From positions 1-40,588 of the forward strand of contig SOKP01000139.1 of assembly GCA_004375715.1 (NCBI GenBank): 40,588 nucleotides of DNA. Reading direction: 5' to 3'. Positions 27,208 to 36,982 of this stretch are shown here, one piece after another. Position 1 is the first letter of the stretch, and every line of letters begins with the position of its first letter. The notes under the pieces are model-generated. The model had not been told where the DNA came from and made no database searches. It saw nothing but the letters and a program-made list of their open reading frames with translations. The stretch is from Promethearchaeota archaeon. GTDB taxonomy: Archaea > Asgardarchaeota > Lokiarchaeia > Sigyniarchaeales > SOKP01. The translations under genes were made by a program, and so were the position numbers.

Positions 27208-30200
27208 TTAAATAGAGTCTTCTGCTTTTTTCTTCCAATAATAATAGTTGCTTTTTGAAATATCTGGAAAATGAGAATAAAATTCTTTAAGTGTCATTTC
27301 TGGATGCATTTGATAATAATCTAAGAATTTTAGATAATCAATTTTATTAAGTACTCCTTTAATGTCATCATATTTTAATTTCATTAATTGTTCTCTTGAA
27401 GGATTTTTATAACCTATATAATTTATGAAGTTTTTAATCACATTCCATTTATATTTTTCACTCTTAAAATTCCAACATAAAGCAATTAGATATCGTGTCC
27501 TTTCTAAAGAATCGTGGTTTAATTCTTTAGCGATTTGACTTATATCTTTCTTTTGAGCTAACATTTTTGAAAGTATTGGTTTTGTAATCAATATTCTTGC
27601 AGTTCTTAAATTTCTCCACCATTCAGGAATATATTCCTTTCTGATAGTCTCCCAAGGAACTCCATCAAATTTTTTATCCATTTCATAGCTATCTAAGCCT
27701 TGTATAATTAGTGATTTTAACCTTTCTTTTATGAGCATCTTACGTTTATCCTTAAAATCTATATTCCAAAATATTTCACTACTCCACTTAGAAATGGTAT
27801 GGCTATTTACCGTTGAAAATAGGTTTTCACTAAGGTATGTTGCACTATAACCATGACTCATCAAAGTTTCTAAAACTGGTTTTAAATAGAGTTTTCGTGC
27901 ATTTCGGAGACTCCCCCAATATTCATTAATCCTCTTTGTTATAACATCTTTAGATATAACTCTGTTATATTTTTTAGCAAAAATTTTGGAAATATCTGGG
28001 CTCCATAATCCTAGTGCAATTAATGGAATTAATGCCGAGCGGGGGATAGGTATTAAAGAACCTCCACCACCACCCTTGCTGATGTTGCCGATTCTCTTAG
28101 GATAAAGTTTTTTAAAATGTTTTATCCAGTATTTTTCTTTAGTCCGAAGTTTATTGTCGCTCCAACAAACTTCAAGAATCTCATAAGTAAAAGATTTATT
28201 AGCCCCTAAGTATCCTATCCCTTGTGCATTCAACGGATGAACTTTTCTTAAATTTTCCCCTTTAGTCTCCAGATATCTCATGAGAGTGTGAATTCTAAGA
28301 TTACTTAATTCAATAAATGCGTCAGTATTATACCAATACCATCTTTGAGAAAACCTTTCAGTAGTTAGACCAATCTGAATTAATCCATTAGAAATTGGAT
28401 CTCCATTAATATCTTTTATTTGAGTTATTTTATATACTATTCCTGACCACCCATGCAATCCTCTTTTTTTATATATGGTTATTAACTGTTTTATAGGAAA
28501 AGATCCCCCAAATCTCTTATTGCTAATTTCTTGATGATCCTTTTCTTTTACCCATTTAACCATATTATCAATATAAGGTTGTATTAAAGAGTTAAAATCA
28601 ATTTTTATAGGCTTGTGCAGGTAGCAGATCTGTTCTGAGATCACTTTAAACGGGCTTAATTTGTGTTTTATAGTATAATCTCGAAAAGTAGCAAAACCAT
28701 GTTTCTTAGCCCATTTATTAAGAGTTTTATTAAATGTTGTCTTATTATTTTGAATTAAATCCATAACATTATAGAAAGATTTAGGGAGAAGACCAATATT
28801 AATTGCTATTTTAGAACATATTTCCCCTAAATATGACCGAGTAAGGTATTTTCCTTCCTTATATAATAATTCTTGATGAAATTCGATAAATCTTAAAAGA
28901 TGATTTTCTAATATGTCAGCTCCCAAAAAAAAATTATACATTTCATCAATTTCTCTCTGTGATTTTTTTATGTTAATTTTTTTTTTTTGTTCTTTCCTTA
29001 ACTCTTTATAATTCTGCGAGATCTGCTCAAAAAACCTGCTATGGACTCGATTCTCATGAAATCTGTTCATAAGTTCAAACCTATGTTTGTTAATATATTT
29101 TTTAATAGCACGAATATTTACCAAAAGTTCTAATTGGATAGCATCGAATTGGTGTAGTTTTTCTATCAAAGATTTTATTGCATTCTTTTCTTCTTCGGAG
29201 AGTTTTTCGTGTTTAGACTTTTCATATAATTTCATCAACTTTTTAGTCAAATTTTCGAACTCCTTATACTTCTCAAGGGCTTTTTCTAACTCAGATTTAA
29301 GTTCAATGTTGCACTCATCCTCAGAAGCTTCTTTAATCCATCGTTTAAGGGTTGTTTTCCAGCCTTCTTCTTCAATTTCTTTTTTTATTTCGCTTTCACT
29401 TTGAGAATTTTTAATCTTTTCCGATTCTAATTCTCGTTGTTCTAACCATTGGATATAGCCTTTTGTTCTTTTTTTAGCATATATCGGTCTCTTGTCCGTT
29501 TGCTGGTGATATAATTCTTGAAGATGTTCATCTTCCTCTTCTTCAGTTTCTTCACTTGCTAGCTTTGAACCATCTTCAAGTAACTCTTTCTTCTCTTCGG
29601 ATTCGCTTTCGATAGTTTCTAATTCTCGTTTTAACACTTCCATTTTTTCTTTATTCTCAACATTTTCGCAAGTTTCTGCTTTCTTTTCCTTGTGTAAAGT
29701 AGATGTTTGCTCAATTTGATCTAGTTCTTCCGCAATTGAATTTTGCTCTTTAATCTCTAAATTGGCTTCTTCAATTTTTTCATTTACATTCGATCCTACT
29801 TCATTTTCTTGTTTATTATTTATTTCTTTTTGATAATTGCTTGCTGCTGCTTCCATTTGCTCATCGATTTCTTCTTGGGACTTTACTTGTCGATGCAATT
29901 GCTCTTCAAGTAAATTTTCTAAATTTTCTTCAAGCTCAGTTCTTTCTATAGCTTCCTCCACTCTCACATCTATTTCTTCTTGCGATTTCCCTTGTTGAAC
30001 TAAAATCTCTTCCAATTCAACAGCCTGCTCTATTAAATCTACTCTATCTAAATCTTCTTTTAGAATTCCTACGCTCTCTTCGTCCTCGAGATCTGCTAGC
30101 TTTGATTTCTTTATTTCTTGCTCTTCATATAATTTTTCTAATGTCTCGCCAAACTCGGATGTTTCTATGGTTTCCTCTATGGCTTCCTCTACCTTCATAT

Positions 30201-31290
30201 CTATTTCTTCTTGCGATCTTTCTTGTTGAACTAAAATTTGTTCTAATTCAACAGCTTGCTCTATTAAATCTACTCTATCCAAATCTTCTCTTAGATCTTC
30301 TACGCTCGCCTCGTCTTCGTGATTTACTTGTTTTAATTTCTCTAGTTGTTGTTCTTCGATTATATTTTCTGCTTCTTTTAGCGTATTATATATTTCCTCT
30401 GCTTCGTGCATTATTTCTTCTATCTCTTCAGAGGACTTTTCTTCTCGATCTAATTCTTCGCGAATATTCCATAAATATTCAAATTCCTCCGTACTAGTAA
30501 TTTCCTTAGATGTCTCATTTATTTCCTCCAAGTTCTTAGATTCCTCTGTTACTTCTTGCCTAGATTCTTCAATTTCCTGGTCTTCTTTACTATATTGTTC
30601 GCTTACTACCTCATTTTCTTTTAAATTTTCGTAATATTTCTCGGCATGATACGCTGAATTTTCTCCAACTTGTGGTTCTAAAACTTCGTCTTCCCCTTTT
30701 GTTTCTCGAGCAAATTCGGCTAGTTCTTCAATTTTATTTATGAATTCGATTTCTTCGGTATTTACAATAGGATCTGGATTATCTGGAATTTCTTCTAGGG
30801 GAATTTCGATTTCTTCCTCTTGGTCCTGGTCTTCCACATCTTCTTCACTGTCATCAGTTATAACTATAGTCGTTGTTTCAGATCCAACATTTTCGATTAA
30901 ATCTTCTTTATTGGATTCTCCATTTTCATTGCTATTTTTATCTATCTCATCTTTTTCTCTCTCGTTTTGTACATCATCGTTCCAATCGATCTCATCCCAT
31001 ATTGAATTCTCCCTCTGGCCTTGTCCATCATCGCTCCAATCGATTTCATCCCATATTGAATTTCCTCCCTCATTTTGCACATCACCGCTCCAATCGATCT
31101 CATCCCATTCTTCTCCAGCGGATTCTTGTTCTGGATCCTCTCCAACATTTTCTATTTGTTCGTTCTCGAGATCTCTTTCGACCTCTAATTCAAAGTCTTC
31201 GTTGAAGTCATCGTCATTTTTCTCTTCATCTACTTCTTTCTCTTCTCCTAAATATCCCACTTCATCTTCATTTTCACTTTCAAAATCCAC
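27208..31290 (-). CDS. 1360-aa protein: acidic repeat/coiled-coil N-half, GIY-YIG nuclease-like domain (~28060-28470), repeated HTH-like C-terminal region
   Basis: GWSGIVYKITQ...IQIGLTTERFSQRWYWY...TYEILEVCW...KEKYWIKHFKKLYPKRIGNISKGGGGG fits GIY-YIG homing-endonuclease motifs; N-half extremely E/D rich. Confidence 0.75.
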   Translation of the reverse strand: MDFESENEDEVGYLGEEKEVDEEKNDDDFNEDFELEVERDLENEQIENVGEDPEQESAGEEWDEIDWSGDVQNEGGNSIWDEIDWSDDGQGQRENSIWDEIDWNDDVQNEREKDEIDKNSNENGESNKEDLIENVGSETTTIVITDDSEEDVEDQDQEEEIEIPLEEIPDNPDPIVNTEEIEFINKIEELAEFARETKGEDEVLEPQVGENSAYHAEKYYENLKENEVVSEQYSKEDQEIEESRQEVTEESKNLEEINETSKEITSTEEFEYLWNIREELDREEKSSEEIEEIMHEAEEIYNTLKEAENIIEEQQLEKLKQVNHEDEASVEDLREDLDRVDLIEQAVELEQILVQQERSQEEIDMKVEEAIEETIETSEFGETLEKLYEEQEIKKSKLADLEDEESVGILKEDLDRVDLIEQAVELEEILVQQGKSQEEIDVRVEEAIERTELEENLENLLEEQLHRQVKSQEEIDEQMEAAASNYQKEINNKQENEVGSNVNEKIEEANLEIKEQNSIAEELDQIEQTSTLHKEKKAETCENVENKEKMEVLKRELETIESESEEKKELLEDGSKLASEETEEEEDEHLQELYHQQTDKRPIYAKKRTKGYIQWLEQRELESEKIKNSQSESEIKKEIEEEGWKTTLKRWIKEASEDECNIELKSELEKALEKYKEFENLTKKLMKLYEKSKHEKLSEEEKNAIKSLIEKLHQFDAIQLELLVNIRAIKKYINKHRFELMNRFHENRVHSRFFEQISQNYKELRKEQKKKINIKKSQREIDEMYNFFLGADILENHLLRFIEFHQELLYKEGKYLTRSYLGEICSKIAINIGLLPKSFYNVMDLIQNNKTTFNKTLNKWAKKHGFATFRDYTIKHKLSPFKVISEQICYLHKPIKIDFNSLIQPYIDNMVKWVKEKDHQEISNKRFGGSFPIKQLITIYKKRGLHGWSGIVYKITQIKDINGDPISNGLIQIGLTTERFSQRWYWYNTDAFIELSNLRIHTLMRYLETKGENLRKVHPLNAQGIGYLGANKSFTYEILEVCWSDNKLRTKEKYWIKHFKKLYPKRIGNISKGGGGGSLIPIPRSALIPLIALGLWSPDISKIFAKKYNRVISKDVITKRINEYWGSLRNARKLYLKPVLETLMSHGYSATYLSENLFSTVNSHTISKWSSEIFWNIDFKDKRKMLIKERLKSLIIQGLDSYEMDKKFDGVPWETIRKEYIPEWWRNLRTARILITKPILSKMLAQKKDISQIAKELNHDSLERTRYLIALCWNFKSEKYKWNVIKNFINYIGYKNPSREQLMKLKYDDIKGVLNKIDYLKFLDYYQMHPEMTLKEFYSHFPDISKSNYYYWKKKAEDSI

Positions 31291-31306
31291 TTTAATTTTA
31301 AGACCT

Positions 31307-33274
31307 CTATGATTTATTCATTAATTTAGGGACATTATCATCTGCTGTTCTCATTAAATACCGTTCATTGTTTGTTATGACTAAAGCATATCTTTCCTGG
31401 AGTGTTAATAACATTTCTCTCTCGCTTCTAATTCCGGTGAAAATTTGATTGCTTGGATATCCTAATTGGAACAAAATTTTCATCCTTGCAGAATCAATCG
31501 CGATACCGTGGAGTAAGTAAGCGTGTTGTTCAGCAGTAATGATTCCTACACCTTTAGACCTACATTCGTTTACAATCCTTGTATAGAAAGAGTTAGTTTT
31601 GTTTTTCATTATAAATTCGGGAGAATCGGGGTGGCTATCACCTGGTTTACCTAAAAGTCGATGAGCTTCATCTAACATCAAGAGATATTTCAACCTGTTG
31701 GATTTTTCCTTATCGATTGGAATTAAATTATCAATCATATTTAGAATTAGCATACCTATTAAATGTTGTTCCTCTTCTACACAGTTAGTTAAATCTATTA
31801 TGACGAATCCTCCATCCTTCCATTTTTTAAACCATCCTGGAATATTTTCCCAAGCATCATCAATGAGGTTGAGCGTAGCTTCAAGATCGTCTCTATAGAA
31901 TAATTCGCCAATTCTTCGTTTAAATGTCGCACGAATATGTTGCTTGAATTCTGGTTCCCAAGATTTCGCTTTCATATTATCATCAACGCAATAAAAGAAT
32001 TTTTTGATGGTTCCTGGAAATTTATTATATTTTGAATATAGATGTCGAAGCGTTTCAGAAAAAATCCCCGGTCCAAGATGTTTTAATCCTAAACAAGCAG
32101 CAAAAACATTGCTCGTCTCTTTAATAGAGATCATGGTTCTATTAAAAGGTGTAATATATGGTAATCTAAATTTTTTTGATGGAAACTTATATACTTCCGC
32201 CATTGGATAATAGTCCTCTAAATCCGATTCTACAAAATTCAGAATCAATATTCCAACATCAGGTCTCTTCCTATAAATTGTGTGTAAAAGTATTTTGATT
32301 AATGTCGATTTTCCCGTTCCAGTTTTTCCAAAAATATTCAAATGGGTAGTAAGACTATCTATTGCTATTAATGTGGATTCTGTGCTTAAGACACCCCTGT
32401 TCATCTTATCTCCGATATACACATAATTAGGATCGTTCTTATTTATTGCCAGATTAACAATATTTCTGTTTTCTAGAATAGGAGGTTTTTCCAATGGCAT
32501 TTCTGGTGGAATACCAAAATCGATCAAATAAGGCTTAATATAATGTGGTAAAAATTCTCTAGGGAGAGGCCCATATTTGGGTTTCTTGGGAAACACTTTA
32601 GACATCAGGATATTCCTCCAAAAAGATGGATGTACGAATTCACATTCTGCTTTCTGATAAGGCGGTATAGACATATCAGAAACGAAGTACCTTAAGATCG
32701 CCTTTATTTTTAATCCCTGTTCTTCTAAATCCATCGGGAAATCTGGATTTGGATTCAAAGAAACAAAAGTTCTAAGCATGAATTTGAGCGGTTCCGGACT
32801 TACCTGTAAATTATCTCTTTTCCATAAAATAAAAAATGTTGCATCCATTTTCTTTTGGGGGGATTTATAATAATTGATTATCTTCCTAAGAAGGTGCAAT
32901 TTTAACGGAGAATTTGAAGGAAGAATAAGTTCGTAAAGGTTTCTATTAATTTCTAAAAACTTCGAGTAAAGTGGATACACGCTTACTTGCCCATCTAATC
33001 CTTTATACCTCTCTTGTAAATTGTATAATAAAGCTCCACCTAATTCTTCTGCCATTTCGATAGTTTCAGCGAAAAGAAAAAATGTCCAAGAAAAACATTT
33101 TCCTAAGTTGAATTCTACGCCATAAGTTAAATAATCTCCAAACGGATCGTATAACCATGAAGTATCTGTTAATTGACGGTTTAACGCATATTCTTGGCTA
33201 CTGATTATTTTTTTTTCCTCACTCGGTAAAACCTGCGTTATATTAATTTTTGACTGATATCCCACAATTTCCAT
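31307..33274 (-). CDS. HerA/FtsK-like (DUF87-type) ATPase
   Basis: Walker A FGKTGTGKSTLI; Walker B YLLMLDEAHRLL; C-terminal RSKGVGIITAEQ. Confidence 0.85.
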   Translation of the reverse strand: MEIVGYQSKINITQVLPSEEKKIISSQEYALNRQLTDTSWLYDPFGDYLTYGVEFNLGKCFSWTFFLFAETIEMAEELGGALLYNLQERYKGLDGQVSVYPLYSKFLEINRNLYELILPSNSPLKLHLLRKIINYYKSPQKKMDATFFILWKRDNLQVSPEPLKFMLRTFVSLNPNPDFPMDLEEQGLKIKAILRYFVSDMSIPPYQKAECEFVHPSFWRNILMSKVFPKKPKYGPLPREFLPHYIKPYLIDFGIPPEMPLEKPPILENRNIVNLAINKNDPNYVYIGDKMNRGVLSTESTLIAIDSLTTHLNIFGKTGTGKSTLIKILLHTIYRKRPDVGILILNFVESDLEDYYPMAEVYKFPSKKFRLPYITPFNRTMISIKETSNVFAACLGLKHLGPGIFSETLRHLYSKYNKFPGTIKKFFYCVDDNMKAKSWEPEFKQHIRATFKRRIGELFYRDDLEATLNLIDDAWENIPGWFKKWKDGGFVIIDLTNCVEEEQHLIGMLILNMIDNLIPIDKEKSNRLKYLLMLDEAHRLLGKPGDSHPDSPEFIMKNKTNSFYTRIVNECRSKGVGIITAEQHAYLLHGIAIDSARMKILFQLGYPSNQIFTGIRSEREMLLTLQERYALVITNNERYLMRTADDNVPKLMNKS

Positions 33275-33297
33275 CTATAAATCTCCTCCTCCTAATT

Positions 33298-34056
33298 TTA
33301 CCACTGAGTTTCTCTCTCAGGTGTAGTAAGTTTAACTCTTCTTCGAGTTAATGCTTTTGGCTTCATATATTTTATCCTTTTTTGATTTTTCTTGCCAAAG
33401 ATTTTGTAATACATATTTTTTAATCCTTTAAATCCAAAATAAAATCCGTAATACCCAAAAAAAACTATTAAATATGCTACAATTTCGTGGAAGAATTGAA
33501 TTTGATAATAATTAACAACATACCACACTGTGGATATTGATAATATCGTTAAAACGGTTTGATACAATGAATATCTCCAGTCAAATTGAAACGCTCCAAA
33601 TATCGCTAATAGATCAGCAAACGAAGGTGCTGCACTTAATACCAACGACATCATAACAACTATATAAACGAAAAAAATCAGAACATCCAGGTTTGGGTTT
33701 TTTATCTGCTCCCATAAAAAGAAAAAAAGCCAAAAGGAAATGTAAAGGGGTGCTAACCCAATTAGTAATGCTTGTAAAAATGTTAATTTCATGTAGTCTT
33801 CCAATTCAACTCTTCCCCCGTATTTTAAACCAAATTTTGATTTGCCATCTGTGCGTTCGAGTAATTTTATGCGCCGTACACGAGTATTGGTTACCACACA
33901 CATTAACGCGTGAGAAAGTTCGTGGATTATGATGCCAACAACGGCTATACATCGAAAAATCGCGTGTAATGGATTTGGTGCATACTTTAAAAGGATAAAT
34001 GACATTACAATTGAAAATACAGCAAAACCTACCATAACTATGATTTCTTCAAACAT
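33298..34056 (-). CDS. M50-like membrane metalloprotease homologue
   Basis: HELSHAL in a TM segment; several TM helices. Confidence 0.65.
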   Translation of the reverse strand: MFEEIIVMVGFAVFSIVMSFILLKYAPNPLHAIFRCIAVVGIIIHELSHALMCVVTNTRVRRIKLLERTDGKSKFGLKYGGRVELEDYMKLTFLQALLIGLAPLYISFWLFFFLWEQIKNPNLDVLIFFVYIVVMMSLVLSAAPSFADLLAIFGAFQFDWRYSLYQTVLTILSISTVWYVVNYYQIQFFHEIVAYLIVFFGYYGFYFGFKGLKNMYYKIFGKKNQKRIKYMKPKALTRRRVKLTTPERETQW

Positions 34057-34137
34057 TATCTTGATTATAAAATTTTATTTGAACTTTACTAGTACTTTAA
34101 ACTGCTTGTTTATAAAAGGAAAAACAAAATTAAATTC

Positions 34138-35046
34138 TCATAAATCTTTAAAAATACCACTTTCTTCTAAAATTTCAACCCGTTTTCTAAACCCTTTTAC
34201 CTCATCTTCTATTCCTAGGGGGACAAACAATGTTCTTTGAATTGATTTTTGAAGCGAGCTCGGGCTAATATTTAAAGATCTACTTATCGAACTTAGAGTT
34301 AGTTTTTCGCGTTTTAAAAGCGTTACTGATATTCCTGTAACTAAACCAGCAATAACTTCTTCTTTTGAATCTTTAATGAAGTCCCAGAACTTATTTAAAA
34401 CCTTTTTTGATTGGTTGTATAATATTCCGTAACCTACAATACCTTGTATTCTTGTAAGAACATATTTTTTGCGATCTCTTGTCTTATATGTCGACCAAAA
34501 TAGTTCCATCTTCTTTCTAAACGCAACGAATTTCCTTTTTTCTATCTCTGAAACTTCAAGAAGCGTTTTTAAATCTATAACAATATTCGCTTCCTTATAG
34601 TAAAAATAGATAATCCATGGAATACATTTCTCAGGGTTTCGAAAAGTGGTTCCAGAACGGATATAAGGGAGAATTTCTATGAATTTATTAAGAATTATAG
34701 AACTGTCTTTTTTTGATCGTCCTAGCTTTTCAAGGATTGTTTCAGCCAAAGAGGACGCTCTGTTCAAAACTTTTTTGTTATGTGTTATAATAGCATCTAA
34801 TTTATTAAGAAATTGCATCTTTCCACTTTCTGTAGCCATTTTTCGTTCTCCTACGTTTCCGATTGTAGTTTTACTGATAATTTTGTATTGAAATTGTGTC
34901 TTTTCAAAAAAGGCTTTAGATCCAAATTTCATTGTTCTTTGAACAGTCCCACAGGTTCTGCATACATAGCCAGAACTTGTTTCTGAGATTTCGCCTGAAC
35001 TGCAATGGTAGCAAACATCCAATTCACCTTTAACTTTTGTTTTCAT
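34138..35046 (-). CDS. Divergent transcription factor B (TFIIB-like)
   Basis: Zn ribbon CYHCSSGEISETSSGYVCRTCGTVQ plus two helical cyclin-like regions ending SISRSLNISPSSLQKSIQRTL. Confidence 0.8.
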   Translation of the reverse strand: MKTKVKGELDVCYHCSSGEISETSSGYVCRTCGTVQRTMKFGSKAFFEKTQFQYKIISKTTIGNVGERKMATESGKMQFLNKLDAIITHNKKVLNRASSLAETILEKLGRSKKDSSIILNKFIEILPYIRSGTTFRNPEKCIPWIIYFYYKEANIVIDLKTLLEVSEIEKRKFVAFRKKMELFWSTYKTRDRKKYVLTRIQGIVGYGILYNQSKKVLNKFWDFIKDSKEEVIAGLVTGISVTLLKREKLTLSSISRSLNISPSSLQKSIQRTLFVPLGIEDEVKGFRKRVEILEESGIFKDL

Positions 35047-35272
35047 GAGTTTTCACCTGTTGTTTTTTTTTTTGTTGAAAACAACATCTGATTCTTTATA
35101 AAGGAAAAAAAGAAAAAAGCCCAGAAAAGCAGTTTTGTTAATAAAGAGGTGCTAAAGGATTCTTTACCTAAAATTTTAGCATTTTGTATTTTTGTCTTTC
35201 ATTTTTCCTTTTAAATAAAAGGAGTTTATAATATTATCAAACCAATAAAAATAAAGTATAAGGTGGTTTGTA

Positions 35273-35932
35273 TTGTTAAAAATATTAAATAAAAAAAGCA
35301 TAAAATATAAGTTAAGAAAGAAAACCATAGAAAATTTAAAAAAGATTTTGGGAATGAGAGGTGAAGGAACGAAGGAGTCACCCATTGTAATCGACGATTT
35401 AGGCGATGTAGTTGTAGAAATTTCACTGGTTATCAATGGACTGTATATTGTTTTGAAGAATCTTACGATTTCAAAGCTTTCGATAGCAGGGTCCCAACAT
35501 GTTGTAATTGAGGAGTGTTTTATCGCCGATTTAAAACTTAGGGAGAGTAAAAATCTCACTTTTAGAAGTAATACAATTTTAAGGATCGAGCAGATATTGT
35601 GTAGAAGTTGTGTTTATGAAAATAATAGCATTTTACAGAAGGAATACTCTAAACTAATTAATAACGCACACGAGAGGAGAGAATTTTTCTTTATATGGAT
35701 TCTTCTTGGAGTAGGTATGTTATTCACTTATATCGGACTTAATTCGTTAATAGCGTCGTATTATAATTACGTTTCGATAATAATGTTACTTTCGGGGATA
35801 TCATATTCAATTGCGATGATAATTATGATAAATCGACATTATCAGACAAATAAAATCTCCCCAAATAGGTACGACGATTTCTCATTTCAAGAGATAGAAG
35901 CAATATCAAACACTTCTATTAAAATTGTTTAG
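35273..35932 (+). CDS. Beta-helix-like domain plus two TM helices (TTG start)
   Basis: Short beta repeats (LKNLTISKLSIAGSQHVVIEECFIADLKLRESKNLTFRSNTIL) then two hydrophobic segments. Confidence 0.55.
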   Translation: MLKILNKKSIKYKLRKKTIENLKKILGMRGEGTKESPIVIDDLGDVVVEISLVINGLYIVLKNLTISKLSIAGSQHVVIEECFIADLKLRESKNLTFRSNTILRIEQILCRSCVYENNSILQKEYSKLINNAHERREFFFIWILLGVGMLFTYIGLNSLIASYYNYVSIIMLLSGISYSIAMIIMINRHYQTNKISPNRYDDFSFQEIEAISNTSIKIV

Positions 35933-36332
35933 GAGAGGAAGATATCGGATGAGTCGTAGAAAGCAAATTCTATTACCAGGAAGGAAAAAGAAAAGTTCTA
36001 AAGCATTATGGATCGCATTAGGAGTATTTGTTTTCGCTTTGGTTGTATTTCCATATTTTGGGAATAACCTGAGATATCTTATCAGTTCTAGTTTAGCTCC
36101 ATTAATGGATGCTGGAACTCTTCTTCAGGCTATTGGGTTATTACTTATTGTTGGGGGTATAGGTGGCATGTTTTTTCGTTTGGGAGACCAACGCGTCAGT
36201 AAGCGCTCCCTTAAAATAACATTAGTAGGACTTCTAATGTTAGTGATTGGGTTATTTCTGAGCAATCCTTTAAACTTAACTAGCTTTTTTACAGGAGGGT
36301 CGAATAACAGGGGATATCACTTTTTTTACTAA
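35925..36332 (+). CDS. Small membrane protein
   Basis: Three hydrophobic segments; start overlaps previous stop. Confidence 0.6.
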   Translation: MFRRGRYRMSRRKQILLPGRKKKSSKALWIALGVFVFALVVFPYFGNNLRYLISSSLAPLMDAGTLLQAIGLLLIVGGIGGMFFRLGDQRVSKRSLKITLVGLLMLVIGLFLSNPLNLTSFFTGGSNNRGYHFFY

Positions 36333-36547
36333 AGGCGAAAATATTTAATCCCTGTATTGAACCCGAAAATGACCACTAGTACTACACTAACAAGCAGAAT
36401 CTTTAAACCTTTGCTTTTGAAAGGTCTTCCTCCAAAGAATAGTAAAAATGCTCCCACTACCAACCCAAATAAACCAATAAGGGAGCCTAAAGCCATTAAA
36501 AACTCAAAACCAGCCATCACATCTGAAAAATATGATCCAACATCCAT
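36329..36547 (-). CDS. Small membrane protein
   Basis: MDVGSYFSDVMAGFEFLMALGSLIGLFGLVVGAFLLFFGGRPFKSKGLKILLVSVVLVVIFGF; promoter motif upstream. Confidence 0.55.
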   Translation of the reverse strand: MDVGSYFSDVMAGFEFLMALGSLIGLFGLVVGAFLLFFGGRPFKSKGLKILLVSVVLVVIFGFNTGIKYFRL

Positions 36548-36875
36548 TTCTAATCAAAATTGTAATGTTTTCCTTTTTGATAGATCTATAAATCAAACCT
36601 ATTTAAAAGGAAAAATGCATCTTTCAATCGAGAAAAAATTCGTTTTGTATCGGACTATTAAAGAAATTAAGGAAGAAAAGTAGTAAATCTCGTTAACAAT
36701 CCCGTGAAAATACCACTCATTAAAGAGACTAGTGATTTTTTGCATCCTTTCCTTTATTTATGAGCTACCACAAGCTTATCGTAACAGTTAAAAGAGCCAT
36801 AAAGGAGAAGATGGTCATTCCATAGTATATTGTTTTCTCGTAAGGATTCACCACCGTACTAAGATCAGAAATGTT

Positions 36876-36954
36876 ATTTAATCCAAATGGATTTCTTCTT
36901 AGCTCTTTCAGAGTTTTTAAGATTATTACACATATCGGCTAATGTATTCGTTAT
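36876..36954 (-). pseudogene. 5'-end fragment of rps8 (start codon now ATA)
   Basis: ITNTLADMCNNLKNSERAKKKSIWIK*; matches S8 N-terminus MTNTLADMCNHLKNSEKAKKK. Confidence 0.92.
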
Positions 36955-36982
36955 TTTCTACACCTCATACTAAATTATTATT

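Larger units (their letters stand above)
27051..36955. mobile_element. Putative ~9.8 kb integrated island splitting the ribosomal operon at rps8
   Basis: Lies between S8 and S14, which normally adjoin in archaea; flanked by direct repeats of the rps8 5' end (26990-27055 and 36892-36957); non-ribosomal cargo including GIY-YIG protein, HerA-like ATPase and TFB. Confidence 0.75.

Noticed and set aside
30102-31312. Long plus-strand ORFs (30102-30497, 30740-31312, 30873-31205)
   Set aside because: Antisense shadows of the Glu/Asp-rich coding region (low-complexity Ser/Leu/Phe translations); no recognisable domains.
36357-36683. 108-aa plus-strand ORF
   Set aside because: Antisense to the small membrane-protein gene 36329-36547 and its promoter motif; Pro/Asn/Lys-rich translation without domain signal.
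27051-36955. Identity of the island with previously reported Asgard aloposons
   Set aside because: Those are recalled as encoding ~5000-aa proteins; here the largest protein is 1360 aa and no homology could be tested. Left as a comparison to run.
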